Below are positions 44,143 to 52,147 of a DNA stretch of 64,000 bases, piece by piece; within the stretch, counting starts at the first letter, position 1; every line of letters begins with the position of its first letter. Origin of the DNA: an uncultured Verrucomicrobia subdivision 3 bacterium. GTDB taxonomy: Bacteria; Verrucomicrobiota; Verrucomicrobiia; Limisphaerales; UBA11358. Location of the stretch: positions 1 to 64,000 of the forward strand of contig CAIOUK010000215.1 of assembly GCA_903861445.1 (NCBI GenBank), written 5' to 3'. The notes under the pieces are model-generated. The model saw only the letters and a list, made by a program, of their open reading frames with translations, was not told the DNA's origin and ran no database searches. Position numbers and translations under genes: made by a program.

Positions 44143-45528
44143 ATGAATTTGGAACGGAATAAAATTTCAGAACCAGATGAGGCAACCGGCAGGCGCGGGC
44201 GTCCGGTTCAGACCCGGCGGGAGCCGTTGGCCGATGAGAAAATAAAGCTGGCGTGGCTCGTGTTACTGACGGCCTTGGCGATGACGGTGCTGGAAGGGGC
44301 GTTCCGCAAATGGGTGTTCCCCCAGGGCGGAGCGGTTAAGTATCTGCTGTATTTTTCCAAGGACATCATTTTTGCGACCATTCTTTTCCTGCCCAAACGA
44401 AGCCAGCCCTCGCTGGCGTTAGAGAGTTTTTCTAACTGTCTGCTGCCCGGTTGTGTGCTGATCGGGCTGGGGGCGATCGCAAGTTGCCAGCATGGGTTCA
44501 ACCCAGTTGGTTCCATTTTAACCATCCGGGCACTGATCGTGCTGCCGGTCATCGCCTGGCTGGTGGTGCCCCGGTTGGCGGGTTTGCCCCTGCGCTGGGT
44601 GGCTGGGCTGCTGACTGTTTTTGTCCTGCTAAATTTTGCGTTGGGTATGGAGCAAAACCGCCTGCCCAAGGATCATTGGCTGAACCATTATGCGGATGCT
44701 GAAATGGAGGTGGTGGAATTGGAATCCGGGGTGCGCGCCACCGGCACCTTTGCCTACATCGCTGGATTAGGGGTCATTTCCACCGTGGGCATTTGGGCGG
44801 GACTGGCGTTGATGAGCGTGGCCAGAAGCCAATGGCAGCGTCTGTGGGGGTGGGTGGCTCTGGTTGCGGGCTTTGGCTGCGGACTGGCCTCTATCTCCCG
44901 TGCACCCATTGTCATCGCCGCCGCCATGGTGGCAGGGTGGCTGGTATCCTTTCGCGACAGTGTTTCGCTGCTGATTCGCGGGTTGGTCATGGGGCTGGTC
45001 TGTCTGGGGCTGGCGTTTGTGCTGGGGCTGGCTCCCGCCTTTTCCCATCTATGGCAGGGTTTGGAGGAACGGGCTAATCAGGGCAGCGATAGCTTTAACC
45101 AGCGGGCGTTTGGATCCTTTGGCGAAACCCTTGTCGCCCTGCAAGCCGCGCCGTTTGGCAATGGTTTTGGCACAGAACAGATCGGTGGGCAATACTATGC
45201 CACCGGCGCGGCGGGCTTCAACCATTTTGAAAGCACCCTCCCCCGGCTGGTCATGGAAACTGGGCTTTTAGGCTTGATTGGCTATTTTGTCGTTGCTGCC
45301 GGTGTGATCATGGCTCTGCAAACCGCCAAACTCGGCGCGTCACCCGGCGCCAAGTCAGCCCTGCTGGCCACCCAATTATTTTTGGGAGTCATGCTGTCCA
45401 TGGGCGGCGTGATATTCAACCACACGGCTGCGGACTTCGTCTGGATTATTTTTGCGGCGGTCTTGGCAGGAGTGGGCAACGGGGAAAGCAGAAATTTGGA
45501 AAGTAGAAAACAGAGACCTGACCTCTGA
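44143..45528 (+). CDS. O-antigen-ligase/polymerase-like membrane protein
   Basis: 461 residues with about 11-12 membrane helices, and a long polar periplasmic loop between helices, as in Wzy/WaaL-type proteins. Late features include ARGFGSF-like FNQRAFGSFGETLVAL and FNHFESTLPRLVMETGLLGLIGYF, where the ligase family keeps conserved Arg/His. It could polymerise or transfer the chain in the periplasm. That does not fit neatly with the ABC exporter, which usually moves completed chains. The extreme C-terminus (GESRNLESRKQRPDL) is encoded by heptamer repeats. Confidence 0.8.
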   Translation: MNLERNKISEPDEATGRRGRPVQTRREPLADEKIKLAWLVLLTALAMTVLEGAFRKWVFPQGGAVKYLLYFSKDIIFATILFLPKRSQPSLALESFSNCLLPGCVLIGLGAIASCQHGFNPVGSILTIRALIVLPVIAWLVVPRLAGLPLRWVAGLLTVFVLLNFALGMEQNRLPKDHWLNHYADAEMEVVELESGVRATGTFAYIAGLGVISTVGIWAGLALMSVARSQWQRLWGWVALVAGFGCGLASISRAPIVIAAAMVAGWLVSFRDSVSLLIRGLVMGLVCLGLAFVLGLAPAFSHLWQGLEERANQGSDSFNQRAFGSFGETLVALQAAPFGNGFGTEQIGGQYYATGAAGFNHFESTLPRLVMETGLLGLIGYFVVAAGVIMALQTAKLGASPGAKSALLATQLFLGVMLSMGGVIFNHTAADFVWIIFAAVLAGVGNGESRNLESRKQRPDL

Positions 45529-45540
45529 CCACTGACCTCT
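45484..45540. repeat. heptamer run covering the stop codon of the ligase-like gene
   Basis: Units such as GAAAGCA, GAAATTT, GAAAACA, GAGACCT, GACCTCT, GACCACT and GACCTCT follow in 7-bp register, with one single-base slip. The run crosses from the last 15 codons into the intergenic gap. Confidence 0.75.
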
Positions 45541-45553
45541 CAAGTTTTTTCAT

Positions 45554-46804
45554 ATGAAAAAAACTTCCGTCATCGTTTCCTACAGCGGCGTGCATCAGGC
45601 GTTTCAGATTGCCTTGGCGACGCAGGAGGCCGGATTGCTGGACAGTTTTTATGGTTCCATTTTTGATGCACCCGGTAAATGGGGCCAGAAGTTGAGCCAA
45701 GTCATGGGAAAGGAAGCATTAAGCAACCGTCGGTGTGTCGGGTTGCCTCCAGAAAGATTGGTGGAATATCCGTGGCCGGAATTATTTGCGCGCCTCAAAC
45801 GACTCACCGGTTGCGCCCGCCGGGATGAATGGCTTTGGACGGCCCGGCAATTTGACCGGCATGTCGCTCGGCTGATTGCCAAGAAAAACTGCCGCCTGTT
45901 AATCGGCGTTGAAAATTGCGCCGTCGAATCATTCCGTGTGGGCCGCGCGCGGGGCATGAAACTGGTTTATGATTGCCCGGGCTTTAACCCTGAAGTTTCC
46001 GATCAGGCGGCACTGCGCGCGGCCGTCGAGTGGCACTTGCCGCGTCCGCTGCCTTCGGATGCCCCCGCCATCAAGGTCAGCAAGGATCAGGAGTTGGCGC
46101 TGGCGGATTGCGTGCTGGTGTATTCGGAAGTGCATCAGCGGAGCTGGGCGCAACGCGGTGTGCCGACGGAAAAATTCGTCCGCATCCCCTTGTGGATTGA
46201 ACCTGATTTGTGGCGGCCAAAGGTGGCAACGAGCAACCACCAAGTTCCATTGCGGGTGCTGTATGCCGGGCGCGGCACGTTGATGAAGGGCGTGCCTTAC
46301 TTGTTGGAGGCTGTAAAAAAATGTGGCCGCCGGGTGCAACTGGATTGCGTTGGGAACCTTCAGTTGGAACTTCAGCCGCTGGCGGCGGGATTGACCAACG
46401 TCAAATTTCTCCCACCCGTGCCCAAATCCCAACTCCGAGAGGTTTATTGCAACCATGATGTGCTGGTTTTGCCCTCGCTGGGCGATTCCTTCGGGTTTGT
46501 GGCCTTGGAAGCGATGGCGTGCGGATTGCCGGTGGTGGTGACGGAGAATTGCGGGGTGCCAGTGCCCGATCCGGCGTGGCGTGTGCCCATCATGGACAGC
46601 GCGGCGATTGCCCAGCGGCTGGAATACTACGCCACGAACCGCGAGGCATTGCAGCATGACGGACAAGTGGCACAACAGTTTGCCCGGCAATTCACGCCGG
46701 AACGCTATCGCGAACAAATCAAAAAGTTGCTAGGGAACCTGTTGAGTAAATCAGAAAGTGGAAAGTGGAAAACAGAAACGGGAATTAAAAATATCGAAAG
46801 TTGA
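45554..46804 (+). CDS. family 4 glycosyltransferase
   Basis: 416 residues. GT-B fold with the C-terminal GT4 motifs VLYAGRGTLMKGVPYLLEA, LDCVGNLQLEL and the catalytic DSFGFVALEAMACGLPVVV. A short N-terminal Rossmann domain handles the acceptor. The final 15 residues (KSESGKWKTETGIKN) are encoded by heptamer repeats and follow the natural end of the GT4 fold, so they are an added tail. Confidence 0.9.
   Translation: MKKTSVIVSYSGVHQAFQIALATQEAGLLDSFYGSIFDAPGKWGQKLSQVMGKEALSNRRCVGLPPERLVEYPWPELFARLKRLTGCARRDEWLWTARQFDRHVARLIAKKNCRLLIGVENCAVESFRVGRARGMKLVYDCPGFNPEVSDQAALRAAVEWHLPRPLPSDAPAIKVSKDQELALADCVLVYSEVHQRSWAQRGVPTEKFVRIPLWIEPDLWRPKVATSNHQVPLRVLYAGRGTLMKGVPYLLEAVKKCGRRVQLDCVGNLQLELQPLAAGLTNVKFLPPVPKSQLREVYCNHDVLVLPSLGDSFGFVALEAMACGLPVVVTENCGVPVPDPAWRVPIMDSAAIAQRLEYYATNREALQHDGQVAQQFARQFTPERYREQIKKLLGNLLSKSESGKWKTETGIKNIES
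46754..46788. repeat. heptamer run at the 3' end of a glycosyltransferase gene
   Basis: GAAAGTG, GAAAGTG, GAAAACA, GAAACGG and GAATTAA in 7-bp register encode the extra C-terminal tail of the GT4 protein. Confidence 0.75.
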
Positions 46805-46867
46805 AACCCGATTCCATCTGCCTTTGTCCTTCATTTTTCTGTTTTCAAAATTTCAGTTTTGGCTGCC

Positions 46868-47869
46868 GTGATCAAAGTCGTTCATTTCCACCGCCGACCG
46901 ATGGCCGGTTACACGAGCATCGAAAGGCTTTTTGACGGCCTGCGGCGGGCCATGCCGGAAGGCATCGAATGCCTGATGCATCTCTGTCCCCGTTTCAGCA
47001 AAGGCATCTGGCCGCGCCTGCTGAATATGATGGATGCCGCCCGGCATCAGGGAACGGTCAACCACATCACGGGCGATGTCCATTATCTCGCGCTGGCGCT
47101 GGCCAAGCGGCGCACCTTGCTGACCATTCACGATTGCGCCGCGCTGGAGCGGTTGCGCGGCTGGCGCCGGACGTTGCTGAAATTGTTCTGGTTCAGCTTG
47201 CCCATCTGGCGCTCCCAACTCGTGACGGTGATTTCTGAATCCACCCGCCGGGAATTGCTGCGGCATGTTCGTTGCGATGCCGCCAAAATCCGGGTGGTGC
47301 CCAACTGCGTGGGCGCTGATTTTGTGCCGGTGCCCAAGGCTTTCAATTCGGTGGAGCCGCAGATTCTGCATCTGGGGACAGGTGCCAACAAAAATCTGGA
47401 AAGATTAGCTAGGGCAATTAGTGGTCTGCCCTGCCGTTTGAATATTTTAGGTCAATTGAGTCAAGCACAGGAACAGACTTTGGCGGTAGCCAAAATTCGT
47501 TACACCAACCTGCCTCAGGCGACTGATGCCGAGGTGTTGCGCGCGTATGCCGAGTGCGACTTGGTGGCTTTTGTTTCCACCTACGAAGGGTTTGGCCTGC
47601 CCATCATCGAGGCCCAGGCCACGGGGCGGCCGGTCGTGACGAGTAAAATTTTATCCATGCCGGAAGTAGCCGGGAACGCCGCCTGTCTGGTGGATCCGTT
47701 GGACGTGGAATCCATCCGTCAAGGAATCCTTAAAGTCTGGCACGAGCCGGATTATCGCGCCCAGCTGGTCGCCGCCGGTTTTGAAAATGTAAAGCGGTTC
47801 ACGCCCGCCGCCGTGGCGGCCCAATATGGAGCCATCTATCGCGAACTGGCGGATAAAGCCAAAATATGA
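46868..47869 (+). CDS. family 4 glycosyltransferase
   Basis: 333 residues from a GTG at 46868; a TTG at 46859 would add three residues. GT-B fold with VTVISESTRRELLRH, ILHLGTGANKNLERL, the acceptor-binding segment DVHYLALALAK, and the catalytic region TYEGFGLPIIEAQATGRPVV. The overall layout is that of mannosyl/rhamnosyl GT4 enzymes such as WbdA/WbaZ relatives. Heptamer DNA surrounds its start and its end. Confidence 0.88.
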   Translation: MIKVVHFHRRPMAGYTSIERLFDGLRRAMPEGIECLMHLCPRFSKGIWPRLLNMMDAARHQGTVNHITGDVHYLALALAKRRTLLTIHDCAALERLRGWRRTLLKLFWFSLPIWRSQLVTVISESTRRELLRHVRCDAAKIRVVPNCVGADFVPVPKAFNSVEPQILHLGTGANKNLERLARAISGLPCRLNILGQLSQAQEQTLAVAKIRYTNLPQATDAEVLRAYAECDLVAFVSTYEGFGLPIIEAQATGRPVVTSKILSMPEVAGNAACLVDPLDVESIRQGILKVWHEPDYRAQLVAAGFENVKRFTPAAVAAQYGAIYRELADKAKI

Positions 47870-47875
47870 AATCGG

Positions 47876-47896
47876 GAAAGTAGAAAGTAGAAATGG
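47876..47896. repeat. heptamer GAAAGTA run
   Basis: GAAAGTA, GAAAGTA and GAAATGG in register just after the stop codon. Further T-rich units (CATTTCA, GTTTTCA, AAATTTT) precede the next ATG, near 47970-47990. Confidence 0.75.
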
Positions 47897-47996
47897 GGAA
47901 TAACTTCCAGGCTGATTTTTTAATTCGGGTTAATTCGTGAAATTCGTGTCAAAGTAGAAATCAGTTTCAGCATTTCAGTTTTCAAAATTTTCTTTT

Positions 47997-49196
47997 ATGC
48001 ACATCGCTCACGTTCAGGGAATCTTTTCGCCGGAACACGGCGGGCCCACCCAGTCGTTGAGCAATTATTGCCGGGGGCAGGTGGCGGCAGGTCATCGCGT
48101 GGCCGTTTGGACGTTGGAGGGCTATCCCGGCACTTCCCCGGCCCGCCGGCTGCCGTTGCCGGTGGAGATGCATGTGTTCCCGCTAGCGGCACCAGCCCGG
48201 CTCGGACGCTCCCCCGCCATGCGCCGGGCATTGGCACAGGTTGAACCACCGGACGTCTATCATCTCCACGGAGCATGGCTGCGAGCCATGGCCTACGGCG
48301 CGAACGCGGCCCGTCAGCAACGGCGACCCTATGTGCTGGAAGTGATGGGTATGTATGAAGACTGGGCGCTCCGCCAAAAATGGCACCAAAAACGGCTCGT
48401 GCGCTGGTGGTTTCAGGATCGGGTGCTGCGCGAGGCGAATTGTCTGCATGTGAATTCCCAGCAGGAAGCGGATGACTTACGCCGGCTGGGCTTCAAAGCG
48501 CCGGTGGCGGTGATCCCGGTGGGCGTGGATATGGAAAAAATAGAAGACCTGAAATCCGAAATCCGAAATCAGGAGTCAGCCATCGAAGTGCAATTAAAGA
48601 ATCATCCGTTCGTGTTGTTCCTCTCCCGCCTGCATTACAAGAAAGGCCTCGATTTGTTGATTCGGGCTTGGGCGGCAGTCAAAAAGTCAGATGTCAGCGG
48701 TCAGCGGTCAGAATGGCTGCTGGCCATTGCGGGCACTGGCTCGCCGGAATATGTGCACGAGTGTCGCCAACTAGCCGAACAGTTGGGGATTGCTAAACAA
48801 TGCCTTTGGCTGGGTCATGTGGACGAATGGCAAAAGAGTTGGTTGTATGCCCGCGCGCATTGCTACGTCCTGCCCACCAACAGCGAAAATTTTGGCAACA
48901 CGGTCGCCGAAGCCCTGGCGCATGGCACGCCGGTCATCACGACCATCCACACTCCGTGGGCGGACTTGGAGAAGCATCGTTGCGGCTGGGTGGTGAATAA
49001 TACCGTGGAGGCACTGCAACCAGCCCTGATGCAAGCCCTCGCGCTGGACGCCGCCAGCCGGCGCAACATGGGGGCGGCGGGCCAAAAGTGGGTGCGTGAG
49101 GCTTACTCATTGAAATCCGTGTTGAACAGCGTTGAAAGTGTTTATCATTGGGTGGCCGCCGGCGGGTCGCCGCCGGATTGCGTCCGTCTGGATTAG
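47997..49196 (+). CDS. family 4 glycosyltransferase
   Basis: 399 residues. GT-B fold beginning MHIAHVQGIFSPEHGGPTQSL, with YHLHGAWLRAMAY in the acceptor domain, FLSRLHYKKGLDLLIRAW and the catalytic PTNSENFGNTVAEALAHGTPVI. Two heptamer-coded inserts lie between the domains: LKSEIRNQES (near 190) and SDVSGQRSE (near 232). Both fall in surface loops of a GT-B fold, so the enzyme may still be active. The end of the gene is followed closely by the acetyltransferase gene. Confidence 0.9.
   Translation: MHIAHVQGIFSPEHGGPTQSLSNYCRGQVAAGHRVAVWTLEGYPGTSPARRLPLPVEMHVFPLAAPARLGRSPAMRRALAQVEPPDVYHLHGAWLRAMAYGANAARQQRRPYVLEVMGMYEDWALRQKWHQKRLVRWWFQDRVLREANCLHVNSQQEADDLRRLGFKAPVAVIPVGVDMEKIEDLKSEIRNQESAIEVQLKNHPFVLFLSRLHYKKGLDLLIRAWAAVKKSDVSGQRSEWLLAIAGTGSPEYVHECRQLAEQLGIAKQCLWLGHVDEWQKSWLYARAHCYVLPTNSENFGNTVAEALAHGTPVITTIHTPWADLEKHRCGWVVNNTVEALQPALMQALALDAASRRNMGAAGQKWVREAYSLKSVLNSVESVYHWVAAGGSPPDCVRLD
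48551..48578. repeat. heptamer run inside a glycosyltransferase gene
   Basis: GAAATCC, GAAATCC, GAAATCA and GGAGTCA in register, in frame, encoding LKSEIRNQES. Confidence 0.8.
48686..48713. repeat. heptamer GTCAGNN run inside a glycosyltransferase gene
   Basis: GTCAGAT, GTCAGCG, GTCAGCG and GTCAGAA in register, in frame, 108 bp after the previous run in the same gene. The sequence unit is different, so the two runs are independent insertions or expansions. Confidence 0.8.
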
Positions 49197-49218
49197 AATT
49201 TTTTTAAACTCTACCACC

Positions 49219-49791
49219 ATGCAAGTTGACCTTTCAAAATTTTCGACCGCCGGCTTTGGCCGCGGCGCTTCCCGTTTCAAAGAAGCGCTCTGGGTTTTGG
49301 TGCGTTGTGTTTTTTTTGCGCCGGTCTGGCCGCTGCCCAGCGTCGTGCGGGTCTTTTGGTTGCGCCGGTTTGGAGCCAAAATCGGCCAAGGCGTCGTCAT
49401 CCGTTCCCGCGTGAACATCCATTTCCCCTGGCGGTTGGAAATCGGGGATCACGTCTGGATCGGCGAGGAATGCTGGCTCCTCAATCTGGCACCCATCGCC
49501 ATCGGAAGCCACGTCTGTCTTTCGCAACGCGCCTTTCTCTGCACCGGCAACCATGATTACAAGTCGCCGGACTTCACGCTCATCGTAAAACCCATTCACG
49601 TCGAAACCGGCGCGTGGATTGGCGCAGCGGCATTTGTCGGTCCGGGCGTGCGCGTGGGCAGCCATGCCGTCCTCACCGCTGGCTCGGTAGCCACAAAAGA
49701 TTTGCCACCCTTCGCCATCTGTCAAGGCAACCCGGCCAGCCGCATCAAAGACCGGATTCTATCGCCGGACAACCCGGCGACCACTGCATGA
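49219..49791 (+). CDS. wcaF: WcaF-type acyltransferase (left-handed beta-helix)
   Basis: 190 residues from the ATG at 49219. It shows the hexapeptide-repeat pattern (IGQGVVIRSRVNIHFPW, IGDHVWIGEECWL, IGSHVCLSQ) with the active-site His in CTGNHDYKSPDF, and ends VTKDLPPF-like (VATKDLPPFAICQGNPA). WcaF acetylates a sugar of colanic acid; here it would acetylate a sugar of this glycan in the cytoplasm with acetyl-CoA. The stop overlaps the next gene's start by 4 bp. Confidence 0.88.
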   Translation: MQVDLSKFSTAGFGRGASRFKEALWVLVRCVFFAPVWPLPSVVRVFWLRRFGAKIGQGVVIRSRVNIHFPWRLEIGDHVWIGEECWLLNLAPIAIGSHVCLSQRAFLCTGNHDYKSPDFTLIVKPIHVETGAWIGAAAFVGPGVRVGSHAVLTAGSVATKDLPPFAICQGNPASRIKDRILSPDNPATTA

Positions 49792-50354
49792 AACGCCGGC
49801 GTTGGCTGGTCATCGCGGCTGCCGTATTCGGCCTGTTGGTGTTACTGGTGCTGCTTGCCGCTCCATTTCCGAGGCAAATTTTGACGGTGGATAACGGTTC
49901 GGTAAAGACGGATGTCATGGTGGTGTTGGGCGGTTTTGCCGTAGAACGTCCACAACGCGCTGCGGAATTATTCCAAGCGGGTGAGGCACCCAAAATCATT
50001 CTCAGCGGCAGCGGCGACGGACTCGTCAATCGGCAATTGCTCCAGAAGATTGGCGTGCCAGAAAACGCCATGATACTGGAAGATCGTTCGATTTCCACGG
50101 TTGAGAACGCCAAATTTTCCATACTCTTGCTTCGCCAGATGGGCGCGCATAAGGTCATCATTGTCACTTCCTGGTATCACTCACGCCGGGCGCTGGCGAC
50201 GTTCAAACATTTCGCCCCCGACCTGCAATTTTATTCGCGCCCGGCCTATTTTGGTTACGACACCAAAAACCGCCAAGTGATCAGTGGATTCATACATTTG
50301 GAATACTTCAAATTAGTCTATCACTGGTTGCGGGATGGCATCTGCCCGTTGTAA
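49788..50354 (+). CDS. DUF218 (ElyC/SanA/YdcF-like) membrane protein
   Basis: 188 residues from the ATG at 49788. One N-terminal membrane helix (WLVIAAAVFGLLVLLVLLAA) is followed by a periplasmic DUF218 domain with VMVVLGGFAVERPQRA, KIILSGSGDG, LEDRSISTVENAKFS and IIVTSWYHSRRA. ElyC and SanA affect envelope and polysaccharide-carrier metabolism in enterobacteria. DUF218 genes are often found next to exosortase loci. A role in glycan lipid-carrier handling is likely. Biochemistry is unknown. Confidence 0.88.
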   Translation: MKRRRWLVIAAAVFGLLVLLVLLAAPFPRQILTVDNGSVKTDVMVVLGGFAVERPQRAAELFQAGEAPKIILSGSGDGLVNRQLLQKIGVPENAMILEDRSISTVENAKFSILLLRQMGAHKVIIVTSWYHSRRALATFKHFAPDLQFYSRPAYFGYDTKNRQVISGFIHLEYFKLVYHWLRDGICPL

Positions 50355-50369
50355 ATTAAATCCCCTGCT

Positions 50370-51992
50370 TTGAATTCAGCTTTCAAATCTCAATTCGCAG
50401 TTTTTCGACTCGCGCTTTGCGCTTTGCCGCTGGTCTGGCTGTGGTGCGTTCTGCTCAATGACCTCCGCGTGGAATGGACCGTCAATCCGCAATACGCCTA
50501 CGGCTGGGCCGTGCCGTTCTTGTGTATTTTTCTCCTGCTCCGAAAAATTTTCCGACCTACAGCTGGAATCACTCCGCCGGCAACGGCCAACTTCCGGCTA
50601 TCGCCGATTCTCTGCCAAATCATTTTCGGGTTGCTGGCGTTGCTCTATTTGCCCGCTCGTCTGATTCAGGAAGCCAATCCCGGCTGGCGGCTCGTGAGCT
50701 GGGCGCTGGCCATTTCAGTCATCGGCATCACTCTTTGCGTTCTGCGCTCGGCGCTTGGCGCTTCGCGCCTTCAGGTTTCAGGTTTCAGGTTTCAGGTTTC
50801 GGACTTTGCTTTCCCACTGTTTTTTTTCCTCGTGGCCGTGCCATGGCCGACGCTGATTGAAAATCCGTTGATCCAAACCCTGACTCACTTTGATGTCCGC
50901 GCGACGTGTGATTTGGCCGGCTGGCTCGGCATTCCAGCCATCCCGCACGCCAACGTCATCGAGGTGGCGACGGGCTTGGTGGGCATCGACGAAGCGTGCA
51001 GCGGCATCCGTTCATTCCAAGCCACGCTGATGATTTCACTGTTCCTCGGTGAGTATTATGCCTTGGGACTTGCCCGTCGGCTATTCTGCGTGGGGTGCGG
51101 ATTTTTACTGGCCTTGCTGCTCAATCTCGTCCGATTGCTGGTGCTGGTCTGGGTGGCGGCGCAGCGAGGGATTCCAGCCACGACCCGGTGGCACGACCCG
51201 ACGGGGGTGTTCATTTTGCTCGGTTGCTTCTTTGTGTTATGGGGCATTGGAGTCTGGCTGGCGCCAGCAAAAGCCAAGTTAGAAGTCAGCAGTCAGCAGC
51301 CAGCAACTGGAAGTCAAAACTCAAAACCCTCCGCCTCCGAACTTTCCGTTTTCCGTTTTCCGTTTTCTGCGGTGGCCTTAACCGGCTGGCTGCTGTGCGT
51401 GCAAGTGGGCGTGGAAGGCTGGTATCGGTGGCATGAAACCCGGTTGCCCGCCGCGACGGTTTGGCAAGTGGCGTGGCCGACCAACAATCCCACTTTCACC
51501 GAGCGCGACATTCCGGTGACTTCGCGGCAAATCCTTCGGTTTGATGACGGGCGCAATGCCGGCTGGCAGGAGGATAATCTAAATTGGCAGGTGATTTTTC
51601 TCCACTGGCAACCCGGCCGTGCGGCCGTGCGGCTGGCGCAGAACCACACGCCCGAAGTTTGTCTGGCGGCCGTCGGCCATCAGCTTACCGGGGGTAGAGA
51701 ATTGCAATTCCTCGCGGTCAACGGTTTGAAAATGCCGTTCCGTTTTTATCAACTCACCGATACGCCGCAGCCAGTCTTCGTGGCCTATTGCTTATGGAAC
51801 GACCGGGCGGGTTCCCGCAAGTTTGAAACTAGCTCCCTGACGGCCAGCAGTCGAATCGCCGCCGTGCGAGCGGGTCAACGCAACGCCGGCCAACGCTCAC
51901 TGGAAATCGCCCTTACGGGTCTAAGCGATCTTGCTGCGGCCCAAACCGCCGTGCAACAGTTGCTCGAAAAAATCATTGTGCCCGAACGGTGA
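50370..51992 (+). CDS. exosortase with fused EpsI domain
   Basis: 540 residues from a TTG at 50370. An N-terminal multi-spanning exosortase part (about 1-300) has the catalytic triad Cys210 (DEACSGIRS), Arg255 (LLNLVRLLVLVW) and His275 (RWHDPTGVF). A membrane-anchored EpsI-like domain follows (about 335-540), with NWQVIFLHWQPGR and HTPEVCLAAVGH. Exosortases cleave PEP-CTERM-type signals on exported proteins, often in exopolysaccharide clusters. Heptamer-coded stretches lie in loops (LQVSGFRFQVSDF near 135; a longer Ser/Gln-rich stretch at about 303-333 between the two domains). The catalytic residues are intact. Confidence 0.9.
   Translation: MNSAFKSQFAVFRLALCALPLVWLWCVLLNDLRVEWTVNPQYAYGWAVPFLCIFLLLRKIFRPTAGITPPATANFRLSPILCQIIFGLLALLYLPARLIQEANPGWRLVSWALAISVIGITLCVLRSALGASRLQVSGFRFQVSDFAFPLFFFLVAVPWPTLIENPLIQTLTHFDVRATCDLAGWLGIPAIPHANVIEVATGLVGIDEACSGIRSFQATLMISLFLGEYYALGLARRLFCVGCGFLLALLLNLVRLLVLVWVAAQRGIPATTRWHDPTGVFILLGCFFVLWGIGVWLAPAKAKLEVSSQQPATGSQNSKPSASELSVFRFPFSAVALTGWLLCVQVGVEGWYRWHETRLPAATVWQVAWPTNNPTFTERDIPVTSRQILRFDDGRNAGWQEDNLNWQVIFLHWQPGRAAVRLAQNHTPEVCLAAVGHQLTGGRELQFLAVNGLKMPFRFYQLTDTPQPVFVAYCLWNDRAGSRKFETSSLTASSRIAAVRAGQRNAGQRSLEIALTGLSDLAAAQTAVQQLLEKIIVPER
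50770..50797. repeat. four tandem copies of heptamer TTCAGGT in the exosortase gene
   Basis: TTCAGGT is repeated four times without error and encodes LQVSGFRFQVS between two membrane helices. Confidence 0.9.
51284..51366. repeat. two heptamer runs in the exosortase-EpsI linker
   Basis: AGTCAGC, AGTCAGC, AGCCAGC, AACTGGA, AGTCAAA and ACTCAAA (51284-51325) and then CCGTTTT three times (51346-51366). Both are in 7-bp register. They encode the linker between the exosortase and EpsI parts. Confidence 0.85.
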
Positions 51993-52002
51993 ATTCCGCG
52001 TC

Positions 52003-52086
52003 GTGAAAATTCTTCTGCTCAACCAGGTTTTTAACCCCGATGCTGTCGCCACCGCGCAACATTTGAGCGATCTAGCGCCGGTGTGA
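52003..52086 (+). pseudogene. truncated 5' end of a family 4 glycosyltransferase
   Basis: A GTG at 52003 opens 27 codons that end at a TGA. The product KILLLNQVFNPDAVATAQHL matches the start of the intact gene at 53152 (KILLLNQVFFPDVVSTAQHL), with 21 of 24 residues identical over the longest shared part. Many codons differ at the third base, so it is not a recent copy. The acyltransferase gene now lies where the rest of the transferase should be. Confidence 0.8.
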
Positions 52087-52147
52087 GTTGGCTACCTGAT
52101 AGGTATTTTTTATTAAAACAAATCAAAGATTAGATCGTTTATTATGG

